Of a stretch of 64,000 nt of DNA, positions 1 to 8,716 are shown piece after piece. The position numbers were made by a program, and so were the translations under genes. Every line of letters begins with the position of its first letter. The stretch's first letter is position 1. Source of the stretch: Blastococcus sp. CCUG 61487 (GTDB lineage Bacteria; Actinomycetota; Actinomycetes; Mycobacteriales; Geodermatophilaceae); assembly GCF_005222955.1 (NCBI RefSeq), contig NZ_LWUA01000223.1:1-64000 (forward strand). The letters are read 5' to 3'. The notes below the pieces were generated by a model. The model saw only the letters and a list, made by a program, of their open reading frames with translations. It was not told where the DNA came from and did no database searches.

Positions 1-456
1 GTCTCTGGGCAGTACATCTAGTGCAAGCAGTCGTTCTCGCCCGACAGCCGCTTGATTCACCCATTGCCTGCTGAGGCCGCGGAACACTCCGCGGCTGAAC
101 TGGTGCTGGAGCCAGCGGGCAAGGTAGGCAGGGTCGAGTTGTGTTGCTTCGGTCCGGAGCCGAAGGAAGTGGTTGCTGTAAACCGCCGGCTCGCCCAGGT
201 CGTTCACGAGGGCGGTCTTGCCTACGAGATCTGGACTGTTCGTCGCGTTGAAGAGCACATCGCCCGGCCGCAAGGCGAACGCGGCCCCACCGCCAACCGG
301 GGGCGGAACACGACGGCGCTTCGTCAGGTCCCAAGCCCCGCCCGCGGTGACGTTGTTCATCCGGACCTGAAAGACGCCGTCCTCCGACTGTTCTCCGGTC
401 GCGAACCCAGGCTTGGCCTCGGTAAGCAGCTCGCTAAGCCGACGAGTACGGATCAC
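1..456 (-). CDS. hsdS: Type I restriction-modification specificity subunit, 5' part (cut by window edge)
   Basis: Translating the minus strand from a GTG at 456 gives 152 uninterrupted codons to the window edge. The GTG overlaps the hsdM stop by four bases (GTGA), so translation is coupled. The product shows the N-terminal signature of a target-recognition domain: a GDVLFNATNS segment followed by VGKTALV, then YSNHFLRLR. HsdS recognises the split DNA target and docks HsdM and HsdR. The rest of the gene, and any hsdR, would lie beyond base 1. Codon use is less GC-biased than in neighbouring genes (CTT, GTT, GCA, ACA, CAA codons appear), as expected for a mobile, fast-diversifying specificity gene. 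I identify it by motif only. Confidence 0.82.
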   Translation of the reverse strand, partial: MIRTRRLSELLTEAKPGFATGEQSEDGVFQVRMNNVTAGGAWDLTKRRRVPPPVGGGAAFALRPGDVLFNATNSPDLVGKTALVNDLGEPAVYSNHFLRLRTEATQLDPAYLARWLQHQFSRGVFRGLSRQWVNQAAVGRERLLALDVLPRD

Positions 457-1973
457 TTGATCAACGTCTTGAGGTCGGCGAGGCCCTTTGTAATCTCGTC
501 CTCCAGCGTTTCCAGCTCGGCGACAATCTCCAGGGGCGGGCGGTGCTCGACCTCCTCGTGCACCACTTCCTTGTAGCGGTTCAGCGAGAGGTCGTAGCCG
601 GCCGCCGCGATGTCCGCCTTTGGTACGCAGAAGCTCTGTTCGGTGCGCTCGCGCTTCTTCTCGTCGCCGTCTCGCTCGAACCACCGGGCTAGCGCGTCGG
701 GCAGGTTGTTCTTGACGTGCTCGTCGTCCGAGAGGGGCGCCGCGGGGCGTGGGCCGAGCTTGTCGGCGTCCAGCAGCGGCGCGCGCTTGTCGTCGAGCGA
801 CCAGCCGTCGGCGGTCACCTCGTAGAACCAGACATCGTCCGTGCCACCGACGCCGGTCTTGGTGAACATCAGGATCGCCGTCGACACCCCGGCATAGGGC
901 TTGAACACCCCGCTGGGCAGCTTCACGATGCCATCGAGCTTGTGGTCCTCGACGAGGGTGCGGCGCAGCTCCTTGTGCGCCTTGCTCGACCCGAAGAGCA
1001 CACCGTCCGGAACAATCACCGCCGCCCGCCCACCGGTGCGCAGCAGCCGCAGGAACAGCGCCAGGAACAGCAGCTCGGTCTTCTTGGTCTTGACCATGCG
1101 CTGCAGGTCCTTGGCCACCGACTCGTAGTCGAGCGACCCCGCGAACGGTGGATTGGCCAAGATCAGCGAGTATTCGTCGGCCTCGTCGCGGGCGCCGTCC
1201 GAGAGCGAGTCGCGATAACGGATATCGGGCTGCTCGACCCCGTGCAGCAGCATGTTCATGCTGCCGATGCGCAGCATCACGGAGTCGAAGTCATAGCCGT
1301 GGAACATGCTGTTGTTGAAGTGCTTGTTCTGCGCGGCATCGACCATCGACCCCGGGTGCTCGCGCCGCACGTACTCGGCGGCGGCCACGAGGAAGCCGGC
1401 GGTGCCACAGGCGGGGTCGCAGATCTCGTCGGCCGGCGTCGGCGCCATCATCTCGACCATTAGCTGGATGATGTGCCGCGGTGTCCGGAACTGGCCGTTG
1501 TGCCCGGCAGTTGCGATCTTGCCGAGCATGTACTCGTACAGGTCGCCGTTGGTGTCCCGGTCGGCCATCGGGACGTCGTCGAGCAGATCCACCACACGCG
1601 CCAGCAGCGCCGGCGTCGGGATGGTGAAGCGGGCGTCCTTCATGTGGTGCGCGTACGTCGAGCCCTCGCCTCCGAGGGTGCGCAACAGCGGGAACACACC
1701 GTGGCTGACTGTCTCGAACATCGACTCAGGGCCGGTGTTCTTGAACCGCGACCAGCGCAGTTCGTCGCCGTCCCCTGCGGGGAAGAACCGCTGCGCGACG
1801 GTGGCACCGGTGCGCCGGGCCTTGTTCTCCTCGCGCGTCTGAATGTCGTCGAGCCGGCGGATGAACAGCAGGTAGGTGATCTGCTCGATCACCTCGAGCG
1901 GGTTGGCGATCCCGCCCGACCAGAAGGCGTCCCACACGCGGTCGATCTGGTTCTTGAAGGCCCCGGTCAGCAC
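453..1973 (-). CDS. hsdM: Type I restriction-modification DNA methyltransferase subunit (N6-adenine)
   Basis: 506 residues. The start is the GTG at 1971-1973, which gives the usual HsdM opening with a helical N-terminal domain (NPLEVIEQITYLLFIRRLDD). The SAM-binding motif DPACGTAGF lies near residue 190 and the catalytic NPPF near residue 273, the hallmark of gamma-type N6-adenine methylases. HsdM transfers a methyl group from SAM to adenine in the bipartite site read by HsdS and, with HsdR, forms the restriction complex. hsdS follows with a 4-bp overlap. No hsdR is visible in the window. Length and motif order are normal, so the subunit looks intact. Confidence 0.95.
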   Translation of the reverse strand: MLTGAFKNQIDRVWDAFWSGGIANPLEVIEQITYLLFIRRLDDIQTREENKARRTGATVAQRFFPAGDGDELRWSRFKNTGPESMFETVSHGVFPLLRTLGGEGSTYAHHMKDARFTIPTPALLARVVDLLDDVPMADRDTNGDLYEYMLGKIATAGHNGQFRTPRHIIQLMVEMMAPTPADEICDPACGTAGFLVAAAEYVRREHPGSMVDAAQNKHFNNSMFHGYDFDSVMLRIGSMNMLLHGVEQPDIRYRDSLSDGARDEADEYSLILANPPFAGSLDYESVAKDLQRMVKTKKTELLFLALFLRLLRTGGRAAVIVPDGVLFGSSKAHKELRRTLVEDHKLDGIVKLPSGVFKPYAGVSTAILMFTKTGVGGTDDVWFYEVTADGWSLDDKRAPLLDADKLGPRPAAPLSDDEHVKNNLPDALARWFERDGDEKKRERTEQSFCVPKADIAAAGYDLSLNRYKEVVHEEVEHRPPLEIVAELETLEDEITKGLADLKTLIK

Positions 1974-2029
1974 CCGCCGAGACTAGCCAGCAACGAAGGG
2001 AGCCCCGGCGCGCCGACGCCGCGCCGCCC

Positions 2030-2635
2030 TCAGGCGGGGCGGAGGACCGCGACCAGGAAGTCGGCGTCGTCGGTGAACGGCCGCAGGTCCCAGGTGGACA
2101 GCAGCAGGTCAGGCGTCCACCCGGCGGTCCGCGCATCGGCCAGGAACTCGTCGAACTCGTAGCCCCGGCCCGCCCCGAACCCGATCACCGCGCGGCCGTC
2201 GGCGGCGATGTGCGCCCGCAGCCGGCGCAGCACCTCGATGCGGGTCGACGGCGCCAGGAAGGTCACCACGTTGCCGGCGCACATGATCAGGTCGAACGGC
2301 TCGGGGACCCCTGCCGCCGGCAGGTCGAGCTCGGCCAGGTCGCTGGCCAAGTACCGGGGTCCCGGGTTCTCCGTGGGAGCGGCGGCGACGAGCACCGGGT
2401 CGCCGTCGACACCCACCACCTCGTGCCCGGCGGCGGCCAGGTAGCCGGCGTGCCGCCCGGTGCCGGAGCCGGCGTCGAGCACGCGGGAGCCGCGGGGCAG
2501 CATCGCGTCCACCAGGCGCGCCTCCCCCACCAGGTCGTGGCCGGCGGCGGCGAGATCCCTGAAGCGCTGGATGTAGGCGATCGAGTGCTCCGGGTTCTCC
2601 TCCGTCAGCCGGGTCCACGCGCTCTGCTCGGTCAC
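2030..2635 (-). CDS. Class I SAM-dependent methyltransferase
   Basis: 201 residues from a GTG at 2635. The Rossmann motif I (VLDAGSGTGRHAGYL) sits near residues 51-65, followed by an acidic residue ending strand 2 (VVGVDGDP) and a motif-IV-like MCAGNVVTF. The fold is a small Methyltransf_25-type domain; the substrate cannot be read from sequence. The start lies only 10 bases after the stop of the FAD oxidase gene upstream on the same strand, so it is probably the last gene of a dinB-oxidase-methyltransferase transcript. Function beyond methyl transfer is unknown. Confidence 0.8.
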   Translation of the reverse strand: MTEQSAWTRLTEENPEHSIAYIQRFRDLAAAGHDLVGEARLVDAMLPRGSRVLDAGSGTGRHAGYLAAAGHEVVGVDGDPVLVAAAPTENPGPRYLASDLAELDLPAAGVPEPFDLIMCAGNVVTFLAPSTRIEVLRRLRAHIAADGRAVIGFGAGRGYEFDEFLADARTAGWTPDLLLSTWDLRPFTDDADFLVAVLRPA

Positions 2636-2645
2636 GTCCGCAGTT

Positions 2646-4205
2646 CTACACGGGATCGACGAGCACGCCCGGGTTGAGGACGCCGGCCGGGTCGAGCGCT
2701 CGCTTGACCGCGCGCAGCCCGGTGGCGAAGGGCTCCGGGCGCTGGCGGTCGTAGCCGGGCCGGTGGTCGCGGCCGACGGCGTGGTGGTGGGTGACGGTTC
2801 CGCCCAGGCGGCCCAGCACCTCCATCGCCGCCGTCTTCACGTCGTCCCACATGGCCACCTCGGAGCCGGGCCGCCCGACGCCGACCACCGTGAAGTACGG
2901 CGCCGGGCCGTCGGGGTAGACGTGCGTGAGCCGGCAGTTGACCAGTCCGGGGGCGCCGGTCACCTCCCGGACCGCGGTACCCACCTCCTCGCGCACCGTC
3001 GCGTACAGCTCGTCGACGCGGTCCCAGGTGCAGGCGGTCTCGAAGGTCTCGACGACGGCGCTCATCCGCGCCAGCCCGTCGCGGCCGTACGGCGCGCGGA
3101 GGAACGAGGACCGCCACGCGTCGGCGGCGGCGTCCCGCGGGCCCTCGGCGCGTTCGGCCACCACTCCGCCGGCGTCGCGGGCCAGGTCGGTGAGCTCGGC
3201 CAGCCGCGCCTCCACCGGGTGCACCGCGGACTCGACGCCCAGCACGAGGACGCAGTCGCCGGACGTCGAGGCGCCCGAGGTGGCCGCCTCACCGGCGTCG
3301 AGCAGCCGGCAGTTGGCCGGGTGCAGCCCCGCCTGCGCGATGGTGCGGACGGCGGCGAGTGCACTGGTCATGTCCGGGAACGACGCCGACGCCGACGCCT
3401 TGAAGCGCGGGCGGTCCTGCAACCGCATCCACGCCTCGGTGATGACGCCGAGCGTGCCCTCCGAGCCGAGGAACATCCGGTCGGGCGAGGGGCCGGCGCC
3501 CGAGCCCGGCAGCCGCCACGACTCGCTCACGCCCACCGGCGTGACCACCCGCATCGACTCGACCAGGTCGTCGATGTGGGTGTACAGCGTCGCGAAGTGC
3601 CCACCGGCGCGGGTGGCCAGCCAGCCGCCGAGCGTGGAGAACTCGAAGCTCTGCGGGAAGTGCCGCAGCGTGAGGCCGTGCGGGCGCAACTGCTCCTCCA
3701 GCACCGGCCCCAGCGCGCCGCCCTGGATTCGCGCGGCCCGGCTCACCGGGTCGATCTCCAACACCCGGTCGAGGGCGGTGAGGTCCATCGACATCCACGG
3801 CCGGTCCCCGCGGTACTCGACACCGCCCACCACCGAGCTGCCACCGCCGAACGGCACGACGACCACACCGGCCGACGACGCCCAGTCCAGCAGCCGGACG
3901 ACGTCGTCCTCGTCGGCAGGTCGGGCCACCGCGTCCGGAGCTCCGGACAGGTCCCCGGACAGCGCCCGTACGACGTCGCGGTAGGCCTTGCCGAACGTGT
4001 GGGCGGCGCGGTCCGCCGGATCGCTGGTGACCGGCAGGCCGGGTGGCGGGGCGACGCGGGAGCTCGGCAGCTCCAGGTCGGCGAGCCGCGGCACCGGTCG
4101 TGGTCGCTCCGGCAGACCTGGGATCGCCGCCGCCCGGGCGATGCACTCCTCGTCGGTCAGCGCCTTGTCGGTCGTACCCCAGCCCCACCAGGAACGGTTC
4201 GTCAT
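2646..4205 (-). CDS. FAD-binding oxidase, alkyldihydroxyacetonephosphate synthase-like
   Basis: 519 residues from the ATG at 4205; the frame stays open far upstream, but that part is the shadow of dinB. The FAD-binding type 4 domain shows VVVPFGGGSSVVGG near residues 120-133 and PQSFEFSTLGGW further on. A C-terminal THHHAVGRDHR motif is characteristic of the AGPS branch, where the histidines sit at the active site for exchanging an acyl for an alkyl group on DHAP. In actinobacteria such proteins are usually annotated as FAD-linked oxidases, and ether-lipid synthesis is not proven. It lies 26 bases after dinB and 10 bases before a methyltransferase, suggesting one transcript. Confidence 0.85.
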   Translation of the reverse strand: MTNRSWWGWGTTDKALTDEECIARAAAIPGLPERPRPVPRLADLELPSSRVAPPPGLPVTSDPADRAAHTFGKAYRDVVRALSGDLSGAPDAVARPADEDDVVRLLDWASSAGVVVVPFGGGSSVVGGVEYRGDRPWMSMDLTALDRVLEIDPVSRAARIQGGALGPVLEEQLRPHGLTLRHFPQSFEFSTLGGWLATRAGGHFATLYTHIDDLVESMRVVTPVGVSESWRLPGSGAGPSPDRMFLGSEGTLGVITEAWMRLQDRPRFKASASASFPDMTSALAAVRTIAQAGLHPANCRLLDAGEAATSGASTSGDCVLVLGVESAVHPVEARLAELTDLARDAGGVVAERAEGPRDAAADAWRSSFLRAPYGRDGLARMSAVVETFETACTWDRVDELYATVREEVGTAVREVTGAPGLVNCRLTHVYPDGPAPYFTVVGVGRPGSEVAMWDDVKTAAMEVLGRLGGTVTHHHAVGRDHRPGYDRQRPEPFATGLRAVKRALDPAGVLNPGVLVDPV

Positions 4206-4231
4206 CCGGCGCAGTCTGCCCCACGGGCCGC

Positions 4232-5551
4232 TCACCAGTCGGGTGGGTCGGCCAGCTGGAGCAGCGGGTCGTCGGCGGCGAGCGTGCGCACCGGCCCGGG
4301 CGCGGTCCGCGGACCCTCGAAGCGCACCGTGACCCGGCCGAGGCCCCGGCCCCACACCCAGCCGGCACCGAACTCCTCGTGTCGCACGTCCTGCCCGGGC
4401 CACCAGAGGCGCTCGGTCGGCGGCGGCTCGGCGAGCACGGCCGGCTCCGCGTCGGCCGGCTCGTCGGCGGACGGCTCCCCCTCTCCGGCGAGGATGTCCT
4501 CGGCGAACAGGTCGCCCTGGGCGAAGACCGACAGTCCGGACACCCCGACGCCGAGCAGCCGGAGCCCGCCCTGCGTCCCGGCCTCGGCGAGCAGCCGCCG
4601 CGCCGTCGCCGCGATCAGCCGGGGGTCGTCGGTCGGCTGCGCCAGCGTCTGCGAGCGGGTCATCGTCGTGAAGTCGTACCGGCGCAGTTTGAGGGTGACC
4701 GTGCGCCCGGAGACCGCCGTCCTCCGCAGCCGCTCCCCCACCCGGCCGGCCATCGAGTCGATCTCGCGGTTCAGGACGTCGAGGTCGGTGAGGTCGCGCT
4801 CGAAGGTCTCCTCGTGCGACACCGACTTCGCCTCGCGGTCGGGCACCACCGCCCGGTCGTCCTCCGCGCGCGCCAGGGCGTAGAGCCCGGCTCCGTGCGC
4901 CTTCCCGGCCAGCGCCACCAGGTCGGCCAGCGACTTGGCGGCGAGGTCGCCGACCGTCTTCACGCCGACCTGGTGCAGCCGGGCGGCGGTCGCCGGCCCC
5001 ACGCCGCCCAGCCGGGTCACCGGCAGCGGGTGCAGGACCTCCAGCTCCGAGCCCGGTGGGACGACGACCAGGCCGTCCGGCTTCTGCAGGTCCGAACCGA
5101 TCTTCGCCATGAGCTTCGACGAGCCGATGCCGACCGAGCCGGTCACTCCCCCGGTCGCCTCGGCGATGCGGGCCTTGAGGCCTCGGGCCAGCTCGGTGAC
5201 GCCGTCGACGGACAGGTCGTGCCCGCCGGCGGCGAGGTCGACGTAGGCCTCGTCGATCGACACCGGCTCGACCAGCGGGGACAGGTCGCGCAGCAGCGCC
5301 ATGACGACGTCGGAGGTACGCCGGTAGGCGGCGAACCGGCCGCCGAGGAACGCCGTCCCCGGGGGACAGCGCTTGCGGGCCTCGGCCGTGGACATGGCCG
5401 ACCGCGCACCGTAGGCGCGCGCCTCGTACGACGCCGTGGCGACGACGCCGCGCCCACCCACGCCGCCCACGACGACCGGCCGCCCGCGCAACGAGGGCTT
5501 GTCGCGCTGCTCGACCGCGGCGAAGAAGGCGTCGAGGTCGAGGTGCAGCAC
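4232..5551 (-). CDS. dinB: DNA polymerase IV (Y-family translesion polymerase)
   Basis: 439 residues using the GTG at 5551, which has GGGAGG just upstream and begins directly with the conserved LHLDLDAFFAAVEQ palm motif. A longer reading frame to 5785 exists but covers the riboswitch region and is not credible. Further landmarks are SIDEAYVDLA (catalytic carboxylates), GIGSSKLMAKIGSDL, and a helix-hairpin-helix region (PVTRLGGVGPATAARL). Pol IV copies past damaged bases without proofreading. The C-terminus extends past the little-finger domain with a roughly 90-residue acidic, proline-rich stretch ending in a short beta-rich segment (GWVWGRGLGRVTVRFEG). No beta-clamp motif was assigned. It leads the minus-strand group with the FAD oxidase. 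Confidence 0.93.
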   Translation of the reverse strand: MLHLDLDAFFAAVEQRDKPSLRGRPVVVGGVGGRGVVATASYEARAYGARSAMSTAEARKRCPPGTAFLGGRFAAYRRTSDVVMALLRDLSPLVEPVSIDEAYVDLAAGGHDLSVDGVTELARGLKARIAEATGGVTGSVGIGSSKLMAKIGSDLQKPDGLVVVPPGSELEVLHPLPVTRLGGVGPATAARLHQVGVKTVGDLAAKSLADLVALAGKAHGAGLYALARAEDDRAVVPDREAKSVSHEETFERDLTDLDVLNREIDSMAGRVGERLRRTAVSGRTVTLKLRRYDFTTMTRSQTLAQPTDDPRLIAATARRLLAEAGTQGGLRLLGVGVSGLSVFAQGDLFAEDILAGEGEPSADEPADAEPAVLAEPPPTERLWWPGQDVRHEEFGAGWVWGRGLGRVTVRFEGPRTAPGPVRTLAADDPLLQLADPPDW

Positions 5552-5645
5552 ACTCGCCTCCCGCCTCACTCGTCCATTGTCGACCAGGAGCGCTCCGCAT
5601 CGGCCGAGCCGGGTGGAGCCGCTCGTTGCCCGCCAGCTAGCGTGT

Positions 5646-5741
5646 GCGCCGTACCGCGGGAGCCCATCGCAATGGGCTGAGAGGACGGCTGCGGCCGCCG
5701 ACCGTTCGAACCTGTCCGGGTCATGCCGGCGTAGGGAGGCA
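5646..5741 (+). promoter_or_regulatory. TPP (thiamine pyrophosphate) riboswitch
   Basis: The sequence carries both THI-box halves: a P2 hairpin ending in GGGCTGAGAGGA (5674-5685) and the pyrophosphate-side block with TTCGAACCTGTCCGGGTCAT (5705-5724) followed by GCCGGCGTAGGGAGG. A GC-rich optional P3 arm lies between them. The 3' conserved GTAGGGAGG also serves as the Shine-Dalgarno of the gene starting at 5749 (9-base spacer), so ligand binding would most simply block translation. The element lies in the divergent region between dinB and the dehydrogenase and points toward the dehydrogenase. The 5' boundary is approximate. Confidence 0.93.
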
Positions 5742-5748
5742 GTAGAAG

Positions 5749-6780
5749 ATGCGTGCGGTCCGATTCCACGGGCAGGGCGAGCCACTGGTCGTCGACGAGG
5801 TCGAGGAGCCGCGTCCCGGGCCCGGTCACGTCCTCATCGACGTGGCGGCGGCAGGTGTGTGCGGGACCGAGCTGCATTTCCTCGACGGGCTGCTGACCCC
5901 TGCCAGCACGCCGCTCACGCTGGGCCACGAGGTCGCGGGAGTGGTCGCGGAGACGGGCGCCGAGGTGGAGGGCGTGGCGGTGGGGGACCGCGTCGCCGTG
6001 CACTACCTGCACGCCTGCCACCGCTGCCGCTGGTGCCTGGCCGGCGACGACCACCTGTGCGATGCGCCGCTGGGCTTCCTCGCCTTCGTCACCGATGGCG
6101 GTTTCGCCGATCGGATCGTCGTGCCGGCGTCCGCCGTCGTGCCGGTGCCCGAGGGACTGGACCTCTCGGTCGCTGCCGTCCTGTGCTGCAGCGCCACGAC
6201 CGCGCTGCACGCGGTCGACGTGTCCGGCGTGCGGCCGGGGGACTCCGCGGTCGTCTACGGCACCGGCGGAGTCGGCCTGGCGATGGTGCAGGTGCTGCGG
6301 GAGGCCGGAGCCCGGCCGATCGCCGTGGCTCGCAACCCCGAGCGCCTGGCGCTGGCGCGCGAGCTCGGGGCGGTGGCGACGGTGGACGCCTCGAAGGAGG
6401 ACGTCGCGGTCCAGATCCGGCAGGTCACCGACGGGGCCGGCGCCGACGTGGTATTCGAGCTGGTGGGCACCCGGGAGACGGGCGCCGCCGCGCTGGCCGC
6501 TCTCGGCAAGCGCGGAACGCTGGTGTACGTGGGCTACAGCTTCGACACCGTGGAGATCACGCCGCTGTCCCTCGTCGTGCCCGAGCAGCGGATCGTCACC
6601 TCGGTCGGCAACCGGCGTTCGGAACTGGTCGCGGCGCTGGACCTGGCGGCGCGCGGCCGGTTGCGCACGACGGTCGTCGAGTACCCGCTCGAGGAGGCCG
6701 GCACGGCGCTCGAGGACCTGCGGGCCGGTCGGGTGCTGGGCCGGGCGGCGCTCCTGCCGGGAGGCGTCAGCGCCCGCTGA
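5749..6780 (+). CDS. Zinc-dependent alcohol dehydrogenase (MDR superfamily) under TPP riboswitch control
   Basis: 343 residues, a normal length for a zinc-containing medium-chain dehydrogenase. The catalytic zinc ligands are visible as Cys38, His60 and Glu61 (LGHEVAGVV). The structural zinc loop is Cys90, Cys93, Cys96 and Cys104 (CHRCRWC then HLC). The cofactor Rossmann motif is YGTGGVGLAMVQVL. The substrate is unknown. The gene stands alone downstream of a clear TPP riboswitch, which is unexpected because such switches normally govern thiamine synthesis or uptake genes. The ATG at 5749 is set by the riboswitch-embedded ribosome site. It could act on a thiamine precursor or breakdown alcohol, but this is inference. 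Confidence 0.9.
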   Translation: MRAVRFHGQGEPLVVDEVEEPRPGPGHVLIDVAAAGVCGTELHFLDGLLTPASTPLTLGHEVAGVVAETGAEVEGVAVGDRVAVHYLHACHRCRWCLAGDDHLCDAPLGFLAFVTDGGFADRIVVPASAVVPVPEGLDLSVAAVLCCSATTALHAVDVSGVRPGDSAVVYGTGGVGLAMVQVLREAGARPIAVARNPERLALARELGAVATVDASKEDVAVQIRQVTDGAGADVVFELVGTRETGAAALAALGKRGTLVYVGYSFDTVEITPLSLVVPEQRIVTSVGNRRSELVAALDLAARGRLRTTVVEYPLEEAGTALEDLRAGRVLGRAALLPGGVSAR

Positions 6781-6860
6781 GCGCCGTCCCGAGCGGTGCC
6801 CACGGGTCCGTCGACCGGGTCGCGCCGCAGATGGTGTCGAGCGCCCTGGCGACGGGCGGC

Positions 6861-8591
6861 TCAGGCCTCGACGAGGGCCGTGCCGGGCAGCCAGTCGGCG
6901 TCGAGGAGTTCGGCGATCTCCCGCAGCGCCGAGGTGTCGGCGCCCGCGGTCGAGCCGCTCACCGCCAGCCGCTCCACCATCACCTTCGCGACCTGCTCCT
7001 CCACGGTGTCGGCGGCGAACGCGATCCGCCACGGCGAGGTCTTCCCGTCGCGGTGCGTCCGACCCGTCACCTGCCGGGCCTGGATGCCGGAGAACCGCGG
7101 CTGGTGGAACAGCCCCACCCGGGGCAGCTCCGAGGCGTGCGAGCCGTCGGGCAGCAGCTCGCCGGCGTGCAGGCTGATCGACGCGGTCACGGTGAACACG
7201 CAGACCATCGCCTCGCCCCGCTGGAAGCGCAGCCGCTCGGCCTCGACGTCGAACCTGTCGCGGCCGTAGATGCCGGTGACCGGGATGCCGGCCTCCAGTA
7301 GGGCCTCGCGGATCGGGTCGGCGGCGGTCTCCACGAACTCGACCGACACCGCGACCTGCCGCTCCGCCTCGACCTGCGCCTTGATCCAGTCGACCGTGGC
7401 CTGCACCCGGATGAGCCCGGCCTTCTGCCGGAACCGGAGTAGCGCCGCCCGGCCGCGCGCGGTCTGCCGACCCCGCCGGGCGAGCTGCATCTCCGCCCGG
7501 AACTCCGACCACTCGGCTTCGTAGGACGCTCGCTCCGTCGGCGACAGCAGGACCGGTGTCCCCGTCACCGAGACCGGCCCCCACGGCGCCGGCCGGTGCA
7601 GCGTCGCCGGCGGATCGGCGTCGGCCAGCCACGACTGCAGCCTGGCCAGGTCGGCGCGGCGGGCGTCGGGGTCCTCGGTCCACTGCCAGCCGTAGCGCCC
7701 TCGTTCCACGTGGAACCCGTGCCGCTCCAGCGCCTTGGGCAGGTCGGCCCACTCCCTGATCGACTCCCCGTGCTGGGAGGCGAACTCCGGCGCCAGGTAC
7801 GGCAGCTCCAGCGGGGTGTGCGCGGGCGTCGCCGTTGCCGCGAGCACATACGGCGCGTCCTTCACCCGCGCGGCGCCGGAGACCGCCTTCCAGTGCTTCC
7901 AGCGCTGCGTCGTCGTGTGCCGGACCATGTGCGCCTCGTCGGCGACGACGACGTCGAAGCGCAGCGCGGCGATCTTGCCGAGCCGGTCCCACGTGGTGAC
8001 GCACCAGCGCAGGCCGCTGTCACCGAACCCGGCGATGGACCGTGCCCAGTGCGGGATGGTGATCGCGGCCGGCCGGTCGGCGATGACCAGCACGGTGCGA
8101 ACCGGCCGATGTGCGGCGATCTCGTGCACCGCGAGGATCGCCGTCCCCGTCTTGCCGACGCCGGGATCGTCACCCAGCAGGAACACCCGCCCGCCGGCCG
8201 AGGCGTGTGCCGCCACCGTGCCGGCGCCGGTCTCCTGCAGCTCGCGCGGCACCAGCGCCGGGGTGACGGGCAGCGGCCGCGGCGTCTCGTTCAGCTCGTC
8301 CTCGAGGAACCGCTCCAGGCTGTAGGCGGGCGGGTCGTAGGGAGCCAGCTCGGCCGGCAGCTCGCGGCCGACCCACACGTGCGCCTGCAGGGCGGGATGC
8401 CACACCGCACCCGGCGCAGGGGCCCGGAACGGCACGGCCAGCACCCACACCCGCTCACCCGGTCCGGCCACCGGCAGCTCGGGGGTCGCCTTGCTCGGTC
8501 GGGCGGACGCCCGCTTCCGCGGTGTCGCGGTAGGCGTGCGCGTCGTCGTGCTGCGGCCGCCCGTCGCGCTGCGCCGGCGTCGTCCTGGCAT
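6861..8591 (-). CDS. SNF2/DEAH-type helicase-like protein
   Basis: 576 residues from the ATG at 8591, which has GGGGAG 9 bases upstream. An upstream in-frame ATG at 8621 lacks this. After a basic, Thr/Arg-rich 40-residue leader comes a segment around residues 45-75 with AVPFRAPAPGAVWHP and HVWVG. It resembles the small domain that precedes helicases in some phage and plasmid proteins. The motor follows: Walker A GDDPGVGKTGTA (near 140), DEAH box VVADEAHMVRH, motif III TATPAHTP, and motif VI QARQVTGRTHRDGK. It should translocate on double-stranded DNA using ATP. It is a single gene with no recognisable nuclease or methylase partner, so its role is unknown. Confidence 0.83.
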   Translation of the reverse strand: MPGRRRRSATGGRSTTTRTPTATPRKRASARPSKATPELPVAGPGERVWVLAVPFRAPAPGAVWHPALQAHVWVGRELPAELAPYDPPAYSLERFLEDELNETPRPLPVTPALVPRELQETGAGTVAAHASAGGRVFLLGDDPGVGKTGTAILAVHEIAAHRPVRTVLVIADRPAAITIPHWARSIAGFGDSGLRWCVTTWDRLGKIAALRFDVVVADEAHMVRHTTTQRWKHWKAVSGAARVKDAPYVLAATATPAHTPLELPYLAPEFASQHGESIREWADLPKALERHGFHVERGRYGWQWTEDPDARRADLARLQSWLADADPPATLHRPAPWGPVSVTGTPVLLSPTERASYEAEWSEFRAEMQLARRGRQTARGRAALLRFRQKAGLIRVQATVDWIKAQVEAERQVAVSVEFVETAADPIREALLEAGIPVTGIYGRDRFDVEAERLRFQRGEAMVCVFTVTASISLHAGELLPDGSHASELPRVGLFHQPRFSGIQARQVTGRTHRDGKTSPWRIAFAADTVEEQVAKVMVERLAVSGSTAGADTSALREIAELLDADWLPGTALVEA

Positions 8592-8716
8592 GCGTGTGTT
8601 CTCCCCTTCGTCCCCGGGCACGGTAGGCGGCGCCGCCGACGTTCCCGGGGCACGCCGACCGGATGTCGCGGACGGTCCGAGCAGCCGGCGCGGCGCCGGG
8701 CTGGTGGGATGGGCGG

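Noticed and set aside
5552-5785. Longer DinB reading to an ATG at 5785
   Set aside because: The extra residues cover the TPP riboswitch and the dehydrogenase start, and the conserved DinB N-terminus begins at the GTG at 5551.
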